Source: Murimonas intestini
GTDB lineage: Bacteria; Bacillota; Clostridia; Lachnospirales; Lachnospiraceae
Assembly: GCA_003148945.1 (NCBI GenBank)
Contig: QGGY01000009.1
Coordinates: 1-64,000, forward strand
Reading direction: 5' to 3'
DNA: 64,000 nt
The notes below the pieces were generated by a model. The model did no database searches, had not been told where the DNA came from, and saw only the letters and a program-made list of their open reading frames with translations. Positions 41,804 through 51,137 of this stretch are shown piece after piece (position 1 is the first letter of the stretch; each line of letters starts with the position of its first letter). The position numbers and the translations under genes are program-made.

Positions 41804-43064
41804 TAAGCTGATCATGTTTTCAGTTTTTATGTATCTGGCCGTTGCCCTTATTGCCGGATATGCTGTAAGAAAAGCTGATACAAGCAGAGATAAAGCATAT
41901 AAAGTAGAGATAAACCGTATTTACAACAGCCTGTCAGGAGATATGTCCCCAGACAGGCTTGATCTGCGTACTTTTAGATATGTGAAGGCAGTCACATTTC
42001 TGGCGGCAGAAGATATAGAAAGCGAGGAAAAGGCCGGAGATTTTTTTGCGGCAGGAAATACGCTCAAATCGGAGCTTCATCCCCTCTTTGCAGACGGCTT
42101 CATGAAAGGCATACTTAGATTTGACTATCAGGAGCCGGGGTATAATATACGATCCCTTTTGATAATTGTTCAGGTATGTCTGGGGGTGCTTGAGCTTTTT
42201 GTGATGGCTGTCCTGATCTATCTGAAATATCAGCTTATCAGGCCTTTTCAAAAGCTAACCGGCCTTCAGGAAGATATTGCGAAGGGACACCTGACGGGCA
42301 TTGTGAAAGAGGAGAAAAATAAATACTTCGGAAATTTCATGCGGAGTCTGGGCCAGATGAAGGATGCCTTGGAGGTGTCAGGAAAAAGAAGGCTGGAACT
42401 GGAAAGGGAGAAGAAAAAAATGCTCATGTCCCTGTCCCATGATATCAAGACGCCTCTAAATACGATTAAACTGTACGGGAAAGCTTTGGAGGAAGAACTG
42501 TATAAGGATGAGGAACAGAAAAAGACCGCGGCCAGGCAGATTGGGGTAAATGCTGCCAGGATCGGACAGTATGTAGAAGAAATCATGAAGAGTTCCAGAG
42601 AAGATATACTGGACATTCACGTTAAGAATGAAGAATTCTATCTGGCTGAACTGATGAGAAGGGTCCTGGATGCACAGGATGAGAAATGCAGTATCAGGAT
42701 GCTTAAACTGCAGACAGGAGATTTTACTGACCGTCTGCTTAAGGGGGATATAGACAGGGCTGTGGAGGTATTTGATAATATTTTTGAGAATGCATTTAAA
42801 TATGGAGACAACAGAAAAATAGAGATATCATTCTATGAGGAAGATTACTGCCAGCTGATCCGTATTTTCAATACAGGGATGGCTGTGTCAGACAATGAGT
42901 TCAATCACATCTTCGAGAGCTTTTACCGGGGGACTAACAGCACGGGAAAGCAGGGAAACGGGCTGGGACTTTATATCTGCAGAGAGATCATGAGAAAGAT
43001 GGGGGGAGAAATTTTTGCAGAAAAAGAAAAAAATGGGATGGCATTTGTGCTGGTATTCAGGTAA
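41790..43064 (+). CDS. Sensor histidine kinase with extracellular loop
   Basis: 424 residues. First helix at about 7-24, an extracellular loop of about 90 residues (25-117), second helix at 118-142, a short HAMP-like linker, and HisKA with SLSHDIKTPLN, phospho-accepting His at about 217. The ATPase has FENAFKYG, GLGLYICREIM. The short loopless sensor of BceS is not present; the 90-residue loop suggests direct ligand sensing rather than only transporter flux sensing. The gene is the last of the exporter operon. Confidence 0.9.
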   Translation: MRKYNKLIMFSVFMYLAVALIAGYAVRKADTSRDKAYKVEINRIYNSLSGDMSPDRLDLRTFRYVKAVTFLAAEDIESEEKAGDFFAAGNTLKSELHPLFADGFMKGILRFDYQEPGYNIRSLLIIVQVCLGVLELFVMAVLIYLKYQLIRPFQKLTGLQEDIAKGHLTGIVKEEKNKYFGNFMRSLGQMKDALEVSGKRRLELEREKKKMLMSLSHDIKTPLNTIKLYGKALEEELYKDEEQKKTAARQIGVNAARIGQYVEEIMKSSREDILDIHVKNEEFYLAELMRRVLDAQDEKCSIRMLKLQTGDFTDRLLKGDIDRAVEVFDNIFENAFKYGDNRKIEISFYEEDYCQLIRIFNTGMAVSDNEFNHIFESFYRGTNSTGKQGNGLGLYICREIMRKMGGEIFAEKEKNGMAFVLVFR

Positions 43065-43132
43065 AATAGAGTATATATCTTCGTGAGTGGGGCTTTGATT
43101 CTCGCGGAAAAAATGGTAAAGAGAAAGGGAGT

Positions 43133-43942
43133 ATGAGTGGAAAAATGGATAACGAATTAAGATTTGCAATATTGATAGACGCGGATAATATATCTGATAA
43201 ATATATTAAGATCATACTGGATGAGACTGCCAACAATGGCATTGCTACTTACAAAAGGATATATGGGGACTGGACAAGCCCGCAGCTGGCTTCATGGAAA
43301 AATGTACTGCTTGAGAATTCAATTATTCCCATGCAGCAGTACAGCTATACCACAGGAAAGAATTCCACAGATTCAGCCATGATCATTGATGCCATGGATA
43401 TTCTGTATTCCGGGACTGTGGACGGATATTGTATTGTTTCCTCTGACAGTGATTTTACACGTCTTGCGGCGCGTCTCAGAGAGTCGGGGATGCAGGTGAT
43501 CGGTATGGGTGAGGAGAAGACTCCAAAGCCATTTATTTCAGCCTGCAATCAGTTCAAATATCTGGATCTGCTGTATTCCAACCAGCAGGAAGAGGAAAAG
43601 GAAGAGGCAGTGGAGAAGCAGTCCGGTTCAAGGAATCCGGAATCAGGAAAGAATAAGCGGAAAGATATAAAGCCAAAGGATAAGGAATTAAAACATATCA
43701 GAACTACGATCAATGCCATCATAGACAAGTTCTCTGATGAGGACGGATGGCTGTCATCAGGGAAGCTGGGGGACCAGCTGTCGAAACGTATGCCTGATTT
43801 TGACGTCAGGAATTATGGATTCTCCAAACTGACGCTGTTTATTAAGTCTCTTGAGGATTACGATGTGGAAAAAATATCTACAGGAAACGGCCAGAAACAG
43901 ATTTATTTCCGTCTCAAGGCCAGGAAGCAGGAGAAGGTTTAA
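43133..43942 (+). CDS. NYN-domain protein with C-terminal OST-HTH/LOTUS domain
   Basis: 269 residues. Residues about 8-150 form a NYN (PIN-like) ribonuclease domain: FAILIDADNIS carries the first aspartate, STDSAMIIDAMDILY the central ones and CIVSSDSDFTRLA the last. A Lys/Glu-rich linker (about 152-185) leads to a LOTUS/OST-HTH domain (about 188-262, with LSSGKLGDQLSKRMPDFDVRNYGFSKL). Such proteins are thought to bind and cut RNA. ATG 43133 follows GAAAGGGAG. It is followed after three bases by the sce7726-like nuclease, so the two likely act together. A defence role is possible but unproven. Confidence 0.85.
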   Translation: MSGKMDNELRFAILIDADNISDKYIKIILDETANNGIATYKRIYGDWTSPQLASWKNVLLENSIIPMQQYSYTTGKNSTDSAMIIDAMDILYSGTVDGYCIVSSDSDFTRLAARLRESGMQVIGMGEEKTPKPFISACNQFKYLDLLYSNQQEEEKEEAVEKQSGSRNPESGKNKRKDIKPKDKELKHIRTTINAIIDKFSDEDGWLSSGKLGDQLSKRMPDFDVRNYGFSKLTLFIKSLEDYDVEKISTGNGQKQIYFRLKARKQEKV

Positions 43943-43945
43943 AAA

Positions 43946-44572
43946 GTGCTGTATGACAGAGATATAAGAGAACCGGTTTTTGATTATCTGGAGGAGCGTT
44001 TCGGAAAGACCCGGGTTTTTGAAGAAAAGACAATTGGAAAATCCAGGGCGGATATCCTGCTTCTGACGGAAAAACAGATCATCGGCCTGGAAATAAAAAG
44101 TGACGCCGATACTTATGAGCGCCTGAAGCGCCAGATCCGCGATTATAATAAGTTTTGTGACGCAAATTATATCATCATTGGGAAATCCCATGAAAAGCAT
44201 GTAGAGGAACATATCCCAAAAGAATGGGGGATATTGACAGTCCAGGCCAGGGATAAAAATGTCTGCATAGAGGAGAAAAGGCCGGCTCAGGAGAATCTAA
44301 AGATGAAAAAAGAGCAGCAGATAAGCCTCATGTGGCGCCCTGAGCTGCAGCATCTGCTGGAAATCAACCATCTGCCGGTGTACAGGCAGAAAAGCAAGAA
44401 ATTTGTGCAGCAGAAGCTTCTGGAAAAACTGGACTGGGAGAATTTAAAGATTCAGATGTGTGAGGAATTATTCGAGAGGGATTATACACTTTGGGATGTT
44501 GAGGTTTTTGGGAGGAAAAGAAAATCCTTAAAATTTCAGACATCCTCAGGGACTCTAAAAAAGAAAGGATAA
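43946..44572 (+). CDS. sce7726-like PD-(D/E)XK nuclease-fold protein
   Basis: 208 residues with the sce7726 pattern: a helical start (LYDRDIREPVFDYLEERFG), then SRADILLLTEKQIIGLEIKSD, where the D and E-x-K match a PD-(D/E)XK active site, and LKRQIRDYNKFCDANYIIIG. The C-terminal half (about 115-205) is basic and predicted helical, perhaps nucleic-acid binding. The start is GTG 43946, three bases after the NYN/LOTUS stop, with GGAGAAGG at suitable distance. The family has no well-established role. Close coupling suggests a shared process. Confidence 0.75.
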   Translation: MLYDRDIREPVFDYLEERFGKTRVFEEKTIGKSRADILLLTEKQIIGLEIKSDADTYERLKRQIRDYNKFCDANYIIIGKSHEKHVEEHIPKEWGILTVQARDKNVCIEEKRPAQENLKMKKEQQISLMWRPELQHLLEINHLPVYRQKSKKFVQQKLLEKLDWENLKIQMCEELFERDYTLWDVEVFGRKRKSLKFQTSSGTLKKKG

Positions 44573-44925
44573 TGAATATTCTTTTTGGACTGCAGATTAT
44601 TTTGAGAAGGATATAATTAAAGAAATAATTTACATATAATTTATCATAAGAACCGCTGTTTCTGATGTTATATCCAGGACAACGGTTCTTTTATTAAAAA
44701 AAATATCCGGGCGATATTTTTATATTTGGACTCAATGTCCGGATTTGTTTCATTTCATAGGAAAGTACATCACCGCTTTGTTCATATCAGTGTTGAACAG
44801 TGTAAAATAAATAATGCTATCTTTTGTAGGAAGTAAGTAGTATAATTATATGTGACGATTTTGTGACAGAAACATAAAATAGTATAAGAATTTGAAATGA
44901 GACAAGTGTATCGGAGGGGTTTTTT
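44573..44925. other. Gap before surface protein
   Basis: About 350 AT-rich bases with no gene. It holds a terminator (44648-44692), several poor TATAAT-like motifs, and a promoter candidate TTGTGA (44861-44866), 16 bases, TATAAG (44883-44888), with GGAGGGG ribosome-binding site before ATG 44926. Confidence 0.55.
44648..44692 (+). terminator. Rho-independent terminator after the nuclease pair
   Basis: AAGAACCG (44648-44655) pairs with CGGTTCTT (44683-44690) and is followed by a short T-run. The loop is about 27 bases. Confidence 0.7.
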
Positions 44926-47900
44926 ATGAGAGAAAAAATCAAAAAAGTGTTAACGATGTTTTTGGCATTGGTGCTATTTGTAAATATATCAGGTTTCAGT
45001 TCAATGGCCGTCAGCTATGAAGGAAGTGGAGAGACAGAAGCAGCCTTAGAGCAGCCGGAAGAGACGGAGGAACAGACAAAAGCAGTTGCAGTCCAGCAAG
45101 AAACAGAGAAACAGACAGAAGCAGTCATAGAGCCGCTAGGAGAAACAGAGGAACAGACAGAAGCAGTCACAGAGCCGCTGGAGAATACAGATAACCTGGC
45201 AGGCCAACAGATCATCACAGGGTTTGAGCCTCTGAAAGAAGATGTTATACAGTTTGAGAAGAAACAGCCATTAAGTGAGATAATATTTCCGGGGCAGATC
45301 AAAGTTTATATAAACAATACAGATACTGCAGTGCCAATCTCTGTGAGCTGGGTGTGTGACGATGACTATGAGAATACAGAATACGAATTGTATACATTCA
45401 CACCTGTTTGGGATGAGCAGCAGTATATTCTGGCTGAAAATGTTGATATATTTTCAGTGCCTTACATTGAAGTTGAAATTAACGGGGTGAAGAATCCAAA
45501 TGCGAGAGATGGTGATGAAGTCACTACTCAGGAATCAGATTTTAACTATTCCACCAATAATGACACGATTACAATCACGGGATTAACGGCTTCATTTTTG
45601 TCGTCGCTGACAGATAATCAAAAGCAGAATATCCATCTTGTTATTCCCGAGAGTATCGGGGGAGTAGCTGTCACAGAGATAGGCGGTAAAGCATTTAGTG
45701 CTAAATGGAACAGCACTTACAAAGGTTACAGATTTGTAAGCCTTGATCTATCATCGACCATAAATCTGCAGAAGATAGGGGAGTATGCATTTGAAAATGC
45801 TTCTGATCTCCAGGGGTCACTTGTGATACCAGATCAGGTAGTTGAAATTGGCGCTTATGCATTCAGCGGCTGTAAAGGATTTTCAGGAAGCCTGCAGCTG
45901 CCACAAAATTTACAAAGTGTTGGTAGGTATGCATTTTGTAACAGTGGTTTCGGCGGAGAGCTGAATTTACCGGAAAGCCTGCAGACAATAGGGGACAGCG
46001 CATTCAGGATAAGCGAATCCGGGCTGTCAGGCTTCTCAGGGGAATTGGTAATACCGGGGAATGTAACTAAAATTGACCAAATTGCATTTTCAGGAAATGC
46101 AGGTATCACTTCTGTCAGATTTGAGGGTACATCTCTCAAGGAAATACCCACATCTGCATTTCGAAACTGTGGACTGACAGGTTCTTTAACCATTCCGTCT
46201 AATATTCAAAAAGTAGGAGCCAATGCGTTTAATGGTACAAATCTGGAAACAGTGTATCTTCCTAAAATGGATGACCAGTCAAACACAGAGTTTTTACAGA
46301 GCAGTACCTTCGGTAGTTCGCCAAAACTGAATGCGATTGTCTGCGATGAGCTGGATTATAGTATTATCAAAAACTTAGTGGGATCTACGCTCAGCAAAAA
46401 GTTGGGATATGAAGTCCAGATAAAATTTATGGATGGAGACGGCCAGGCGGCAGATTCAATCAGCAGACTATATAACCGTCCATTTAATTACACAAAGGAT
46501 ATAAATGGGGTATGGAAAGCTGACAGTACTTATAGATTTCCTGTTATTCAGGGAAAGGGGTGGGGACTTTCTGCAAGTGCGGTAAAGGAAGTCTCAGAGA
46601 CTGACAATGTGACCCAGGAAAAACTCTACGCAATCGTTCCGTTGGCTGACCCAGTATATACTTACAGTGATGGAATTGATAAGGTCTATGACGGTCTTCC
46701 TCAGACGTTGACAGTGACGGCAGAACATCCCCTGGCAAAGCCTATCGGGAAAGCATCTGTCGGGGATGTGGTATTTTACTATTCCTGGTACTGGCTGACG
46801 CTGAATTCGGTTCAAACAGAGTTTGAAGGATTTGATAAGGATTCTTATGAGGTGACTGATGTCAGGGAGCCGGGTTTTGCGATAGCATGTCGGGTAAAGA
46901 TTGAGGCGTGCGTTATCAATGAGAAAAATGGTAAATATGTAGCGACTTCATTTAAAACAACATACCATGACTTCTCTGTCAATCTGCGCCAGGCCCCGTC
47001 TACAGTAACGCCAGTTTATCCAAAGGGAATGATAAATATTGCGGATGGGATGCCGGAGATATCACTGTCGGTTGGGGATACAGAGGGCACGGTCAGCTGG
47101 AATGCGGGCCAGACGCTTCAGGCAGGTAAAAACGAGTATACATGGACCTTCATACCGAAAATAAACAGTGCAGACAGCTATAATTATGAGACAGTGACAG
47201 GCAAGGCTGAGTTAAATGGAGTCGATGGAAAGGTATTTAATATAGAAGTCAATAAGGCTGACCATGGGCAGATAAGTCCCGGGGATGCATTTGAGACTGT
47301 ACAGGGCACAGATATAGAATTAAAGTTTAAAGCTGATGACGGATATATGCTGGAAAGTGTCATAGTAGATGGTACAGATGTTATAGACAGAGTTATCAAG
47401 AACAAGTATACAATTGCTGATATTCAGGCAGACCATACAGTCGGCGCTGTATTTTCTCTGATGTCATCCAAAGATGTGGAGGAAATAATAGAACAGATAC
47501 CCCAGGTTCCTGAGGGGGCTGTCCCGGATCCTGAACAGCAGGAGTCAATTCTGGATGCTAAGCGTCATTATGAAGCTTTGGCGGAAGATGCCCAGGCAGC
47601 AGTCACAGAGGACTCTAAAAAACAGTTAAACGAGGCCATAGCTAAACTGCCTGGTGTTGAGGTAAAAGTTTCAGGGGATGTAATTGTTGAAGACAAGAAT
47701 ATGCTGTTGGAAAATATGACTTCTGAGGAAGCGGAGAAATTACAGCAAAGTAATAATGGTGCGTATAGAATTGAACTTGTCGTGGAAGAGGAGGTACCGG
47801 AACAGTCTGAAGGTGAGGCTATAGAAAACCAGCTGGCAGGCGCTACAATGTATAAAAATTTTAATGTGAGAGTATTAAAGACAGTTCGCGCAGACAGCCA

Positions 47901-48975
47901 GGAAAGCACTGAACATATCAATGTGCTGAGAACTCCGGTAAGCCTGATCTTCAATATACCGGCTGAAATCAGGCAGGCTCCAGCAGGATATACCAGGGAG
48001 ATCTTTATAGTCCGGGCACACACGTCAGATGGAATTACAACTGCTGAGATTTTACCGCATAAAGATATTGATGAATCAACAATCTTGGTTGTAAGTGATA
48101 AATTTTCCGCGTATTCCATAGCATATAAGGATACTCAGATTAAGTATGCAGTATCCTTTGACAGTCAGGGCGGAAATGCGATAGACAGTATGGACGGGGT
48201 AGCTTACGGTGATAAAATCAAGCCTCCGGCTGAGCCTGTACGAAATGGTTATATATTTACAGGATGGTATGGAGATCAGCAATGTACGGAAATGTGGAAT
48301 TTTGAAGAGTATGCCATAACCAGTGATATGACGCTTTATGCAGGCTGGCGGCCTGTTGAATCTGAATCAGAGGAAATGTCAGAGACAGAGCAGACCACAG
48401 AGCCGGGAAAAATGACAGAATCAGAGGGTGAGTCAGGAACAGAGAAGCCGACAGAGACAGAAGAGATTGCAGAGTCTGAGAAACCGGCAGAGACAGAAGA
48501 AGCTTCCGAGTCGGAAAAAATGACAGAAACGGAAGGGATGTCAGAGACTGAAGCTGGGAAAACCCCGCCTGCTTCTGAGGCCGTATTTACTGTATCTTTT
48601 GACAGCCAGGGCGGAAGTGCCGTAGAGAGTATGACAGGTATTGTAAAAAACAGCCTGATTCAGTCTCCGGCATCACCTAAACGTGATAATTATTTATTTA
48701 CGGGCTGGTATACTGAAAAAGAATGCATCAGACTGTGGGATTTTGAAAACGACAGGGTCAGCGGCAATATGACATTGTATGCAGGATGGAATCAGGTAAA
48801 GTCAGGCACAAACAACTCCCAGAATCCCCAAAGCCCAGGCAACACTCAGACACCAAAAACGGGAGATAACACTGATAGCAGAGGTTTGTGGGGAACTGCT
48901 GCAGGCTCGCTGCTGGTAATGTTCTCTATGCTGGCATTGAGGAGAAAGAAGAAAGATAAATTCGAAAAACGCTGA
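44926..48975 (+). CDS. Cell-wall-anchored LRR and InlB-repeat surface protein
   Basis: 1349 residues, secreted and anchored. A signal peptide (about 1-28) is followed by Glu/Thr-rich near-repeats (about 40-87, ETEEQTEAV-type units). Residues about 200-480 are BspA-like LRR_5 repeats (IGEYAFENAS, EIGAYAFSGC and so on). A middle part (580-830) has MBG-like and Big-type segments, then two Listeria-Bacteroides (InlB B) repeats near 1070-1145 and 1222-1293, separated by a Ser/Glu/Thr-rich linker. The C-terminus has TPKTG (1309-1313), a hydrophobic helix and basic tail, an LPXTG-type sorting signal with Thr in place of Leu. Such proteins bind host or other surfaces. Confidence 0.88.
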   Translation: MREKIKKVLTMFLALVLFVNISGFSSMAVSYEGSGETEAALEQPEETEEQTKAVAVQQETEKQTEAVIEPLGETEEQTEAVTEPLENTDNLAGQQIITGFEPLKEDVIQFEKKQPLSEIIFPGQIKVYINNTDTAVPISVSWVCDDDYENTEYELYTFTPVWDEQQYILAENVDIFSVPYIEVEINGVKNPNARDGDEVTTQESDFNYSTNNDTITITGLTASFLSSLTDNQKQNIHLVIPESIGGVAVTEIGGKAFSAKWNSTYKGYRFVSLDLSSTINLQKIGEYAFENASDLQGSLVIPDQVVEIGAYAFSGCKGFSGSLQLPQNLQSVGRYAFCNSGFGGELNLPESLQTIGDSAFRISESGLSGFSGELVIPGNVTKIDQIAFSGNAGITSVRFEGTSLKEIPTSAFRNCGLTGSLTIPSNIQKVGANAFNGTNLETVYLPKMDDQSNTEFLQSSTFGSSPKLNAIVCDELDYSIIKNLVGSTLSKKLGYEVQIKFMDGDGQAADSISRLYNRPFNYTKDINGVWKADSTYRFPVIQGKGWGLSASAVKEVSETDNVTQEKLYAIVPLADPVYTYSDGIDKVYDGLPQTLTVTAEHPLAKPIGKASVGDVVFYYSWYWLTLNSVQTEFEGFDKDSYEVTDVREPGFAIACRVKIEACVINEKNGKYVATSFKTTYHDFSVNLRQAPSTVTPVYPKGMINIADGMPEISLSVGDTEGTVSWNAGQTLQAGKNEYTWTFIPKINSADSYNYETVTGKAELNGVDGKVFNIEVNKADHGQISPGDAFETVQGTDIELKFKADDGYMLESVIVDGTDVIDRVIKNKYTIADIQADHTVGAVFSLMSSKDVEEIIEQIPQVPEGAVPDPEQQESILDAKRHYEALAEDAQAAVTEDSKKQLNEAIAKLPGVEVKVSGDVIVEDKNMLLENMTSEEAEKLQQSNNGAYRIELVVEEEVPEQSEGEAIENQLAGATMYKNFNVRVLKTVRADSQESTEHINVLRTPVSLIFNIPAEIRQAPAGYTREIFIVRAHTSDGITTAEILPHKDIDESTILVVSDKFSAYSIAYKDTQIKYAVSFDSQGGNAIDSMDGVAYGDKIKPPAEPVRNGYIFTGWYGDQQCTEMWNFEEYAITSDMTLYAGWRPVESESEEMSETEQTTEPGKMTESEGESGTEKPTETEEIAESEKPAETEEASESEKMTETEGMSETEAGKTPPASEAVFTVSFDSQGGSAVESMTGIVKNSLIQSPASPKRDNYLFTGWYTEKECIRLWDFENDRVSGNMTLYAGWNQVKSGTNNSQNPQSPGNTQTPKTGDNTDSRGLWGTAAGSLLVMFSMLALRRKKKDKFEKR

Positions 48976-49017
48976 TGGATTAGGCGGAAGAATCCATCTG
49001 CCGCCGGGATCCAGTGG

Positions 49018-49053
49018 AAAAGCACTTTGCCTTAAGATGGGTAAAGTGCTTTT
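49018..49053. terminator. Bidirectional terminator between convergent genes
   Basis: AAAAGCACTTT (49018-49028) and AAAGTGCTTTT (49043-49053) form an 11-bp stem with A- and T-rich flanks, serving the surface protein gene and the convergent ABC genes. Confidence 0.8.
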
Positions 49054-49081
49054 CTTGTATATGTTTCATATTATATTAATA

Positions 49082-49687
49082 TTAAATATCCCTTTTCGGA
49101 ATGAACTTACATGACAGAGTCAACGAGATAAAAAATAACAGAGCAGAAGCACAGATGCAGGTTATGGACATCAGCAGCATATTATCGAACAACAGAGAGA
49201 GAACTACGAATATACCGGCAGCCAAAGGATATGATATAAGGGAGCCTAAGATACTTTTTTCTTCATTGAAAATAAAGTAGCATGGTATCATGCTGCTTCC
49301 TGACAAAAAACAGAGCGTGATACTGATACTTATAAATAGGAATATCTTTTCAGGATCAAACTCACGGAACATGAATGAAATAACAAGGCTGAGCAGCGTT
49401 CCGGCGGCAAGTCCGGCCGCACTGAGCAGAACATACATGAGATATTTACTGCTGATTAAAGTCTGTCTGCTGACAGGCAGTGTCACAGAAAGCTTGGCCC
49501 AGCCGGATGTTTTATCAGAATTTATTGTAGTAACAGATATCATTCCCAACATTACAGTGGCCAGAACGATCAGGACATACGGTGAGGCCAGGAAGGCCAG
49601 ACCTGTCCCTACAGCTACAAACTCTACAAGTATTATAAGAAGCAATGATTTTATAATATAGAAGTCTTTTAAAAGAAGTCCTTTCAT
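49082..49687 (-). CDS. ABC-2 type transporter permease
   Basis: 201 residues with about six predicted helices and no long extracellular loop. KGLLLKDFYIIKSLL at the start is typical of small ABC-2 permeases paired with YtrB/BcrA-like ATPases. It overlaps the ATPase gene by four bases. Export of a small hydrophobic molecule or an envelope stress function is usual for such GntR-controlled pairs; substrate unknown. Confidence 0.86.
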   Translation of the reverse strand: MKGLLLKDFYIIKSLLLIILVEFVAVGTGLAFLASPYVLIVLATVMLGMISVTTINSDKTSGWAKLSVTLPVSRQTLISSKYLMYVLLSAAGLAAGTLLSLVISFMFREFDPEKIFLFISISITLCFLSGSSMIPCYFIFNEEKSILGSLISYPLAAGIFVVLSLLFDNMLLMSITCICASALLFFISLTLSCKFIPKRDI

Positions 49688-50541
49688 GGCTTTTCTCCCT
49701 TCAAATACATGAGCATGATCTCATCGATCGTGGCAGGCTGTATAAGTGCTTTTGGATATTTCTTTTCTGCTTTTTTCCTGTCAGAGACAAGCACCTGCCA
49801 TTCATAATCCTGTTTCCTGCAGGTAACAATATCCTGTCTGTCAAAAAGGCTGAACTGTGCTGCACCGCACTTGATGATCCCGTAATTTACTAATAATTCA
49901 TCCTTTGGCTTGGAGAATATTACCTTTCCGTTGTGAAGGAACACAATATAGTCGGCAATTTTTTCAAGATCACTTGTAATATGTGATGAAACCAGGACGG
50001 AGTGGTCTTCCTCCTGCATAAAATCTAGGAGAATATCTAAAATATCGTCTCTTATGACAGGATCGAGTCCGCTCGTAGCCTCATCCAGGATCAGCAGCCT
50101 GGGATTATGAGAAAGAGCAGCTGCAATAGAAAATTTCATTGTCATTCCCCTTGAGAAATGTTTGAGCTTTTTACTCAGGGGAAGGGAAAACTCATCAAGT
50201 AAACGGCTGTATATTTTGCTGTCCCAGGTATGATAGATTGTATTAAGTACGTTCCCAAGCTGTTTTGGGGTGAGGGTATCAGGATAGTTGCTGCCGTCGA
50301 ATACCACTCCAATATGATCTTTATTTTCCTCACTTATACCGCCGCCGTCAAATAAGGAAATACTTCCGCCATCTGTATTTATCAGACCGAGTACTGCTTT
50401 TAATGTTGTACTTTTACCCGCGCCGTTTTCTCCTATCAGGCCTACTATGCTTCCCTGGGGCACTTCAAAGGAAATGTTGTTCAGAGTGAAATCCTTGTAC
50501 TGTTTTGTAAGGTCTGTTATTTTTAGTGCGTTTTTGCCCAT
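49684..50541 (-). CDS. ABC transporter ATP-binding protein (YtrB/BcrA-like)
   Basis: 285 residues. Walker A GENGAGKSTTLK (about 37-48), signature region LKHFSRGMTMKFSIA with the Gly-Met variant SRGM, Walker B LLILDEATSGLDP, and H-loop SSHITSD. The SRGM variant is common in this subfamily. The C-terminal 70 residues are an accessory beta domain. It sits between the GntR regulator (three bases away) and the permease (four-base overlap), a compact operon. Confidence 0.92.
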   Translation of the reverse strand: MGKNALKITDLTKQYKDFTLNNISFEVPQGSIVGLIGENGAGKSTTLKAVLGLINTDGGSISLFDGGGISEENKDHIGVVFDGSNYPDTLTPKQLGNVLNTIYHTWDSKIYSRLLDEFSLPLSKKLKHFSRGMTMKFSIAAALSHNPRLLILDEATSGLDPVIRDDILDILLDFMQEEDHSVLVSSHITSDLEKIADYIVFLHNGKVIFSKPKDELLVNYGIIKCGAAQFSLFDRQDIVTCRKQDYEWQVLVSDRKKAEKKYPKALIQPATIDEIMLMYLKGEKP

Positions 50542-50544
50542 ATC

Positions 50545-50919
50545 TCAATCCTCCTCATACAATAAAGTCAGCAGCGCCTGCAGTTTATCCAGTTTAATTC
50601 CGCTGGACCGTGCGATATCGATAGCATCTGTAAAATGTTCTTCGATTTTCTTTTGCTGTTCTTCTAAATAAAAATCCTGGTTTTGAACGGATACAAAGCA
50701 GCCTTTTCCAGCGGTTGTCTCTATAAATCCATCATCCTGGAGCGAATCATATGCTTTCTGCACAGTGAGCACACTGATATGCAGGGATTTGGCCATGGCT
50801 CTTATAGATGGGATGGCCTCCCCGGCCTTTAAGTCTCCATTCATGATCAGAGCCTTTATCTGAGAAGATATCTGCTCGTAGATTGGCTTGCTGGCATGAT
50901 TATTAATCAATATTTCCAT
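50545..50919 (-). CDS. YtrA-subfamily GntR repressor
   Basis: About 124 residues: an N-terminal winged helix (about 8-75, YEQISSQIKALIMNGDL and SIRAMAKSLHISVLTVQKAY) and a short C-terminal dimerising helix region. YtrA-type proteins repress the ABC genes encoded with them. ATG 50919 has AGGAGG six bases upstream, and the longer frame to 50988 runs into the promoter. An out-of-frame ATG lies just before it. It is predicted to bind the tandem repeats in its own promoter. Confidence 0.9.
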   Translation of the reverse strand: MEILINNHASKPIYEQISSQIKALIMNGDLKAGEAIPSIRAMAKSLHISVLTVQKAYDSLQDDGFIETTAGKGCFVSVQNQDFYLEEQQKKIEEHFTDAIDIARSSGIKLDKLQALLTLLYEED

Positions 50920-50963
50920 TCCATGCCTCCTCGTGATATTGTAAAGTGTATTGCTGATACAAG

Positions 50964-50995
50964 TACAGTATAATACAGTATAAGACAATGGTCAA
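50964..50995 (-). promoter_or_regulatory. GntR operon promoter with tandem operator
   Basis: On the minus strand TTGACC (50995 to 50990), 17 bases, TATACT (50972 to 50967). Two perfect copies of TACAGTATAA (50964-50973 and 50974-50983) overlap the -10 and spacer, a likely repressor site. Confidence 0.75.
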
Positions 50996-51109
50996 GAGCA
51001 AAATTTTTACATGCGTGTATTCCATGAACAAACTCTTGCGATGGGGAGTTCAGATATTATATTCCTTGACTCCTGCAAGCGGATACCGAAACGGAGTGTA
51101 AAGAAAGTG

Positions 51110-51137
51110 TTGACTTACCTAAAATTTCAGATATACT
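51110..51137 (+). promoter_or_regulatory. Promoter of the ROK regulator gene
   Basis: TTGACT (51110-51115), 16-base spacer, TATACT (51132-51137), 70 bases before the gene. Confidence 0.65.

Noticed and set aside
45040-45190. CRISPR-like or satellite repeat in the surface protein gene
   Set aside because: The repeats are in-frame near-repeats encoding a Glu/Thr-rich linker, not spacer-separated units.
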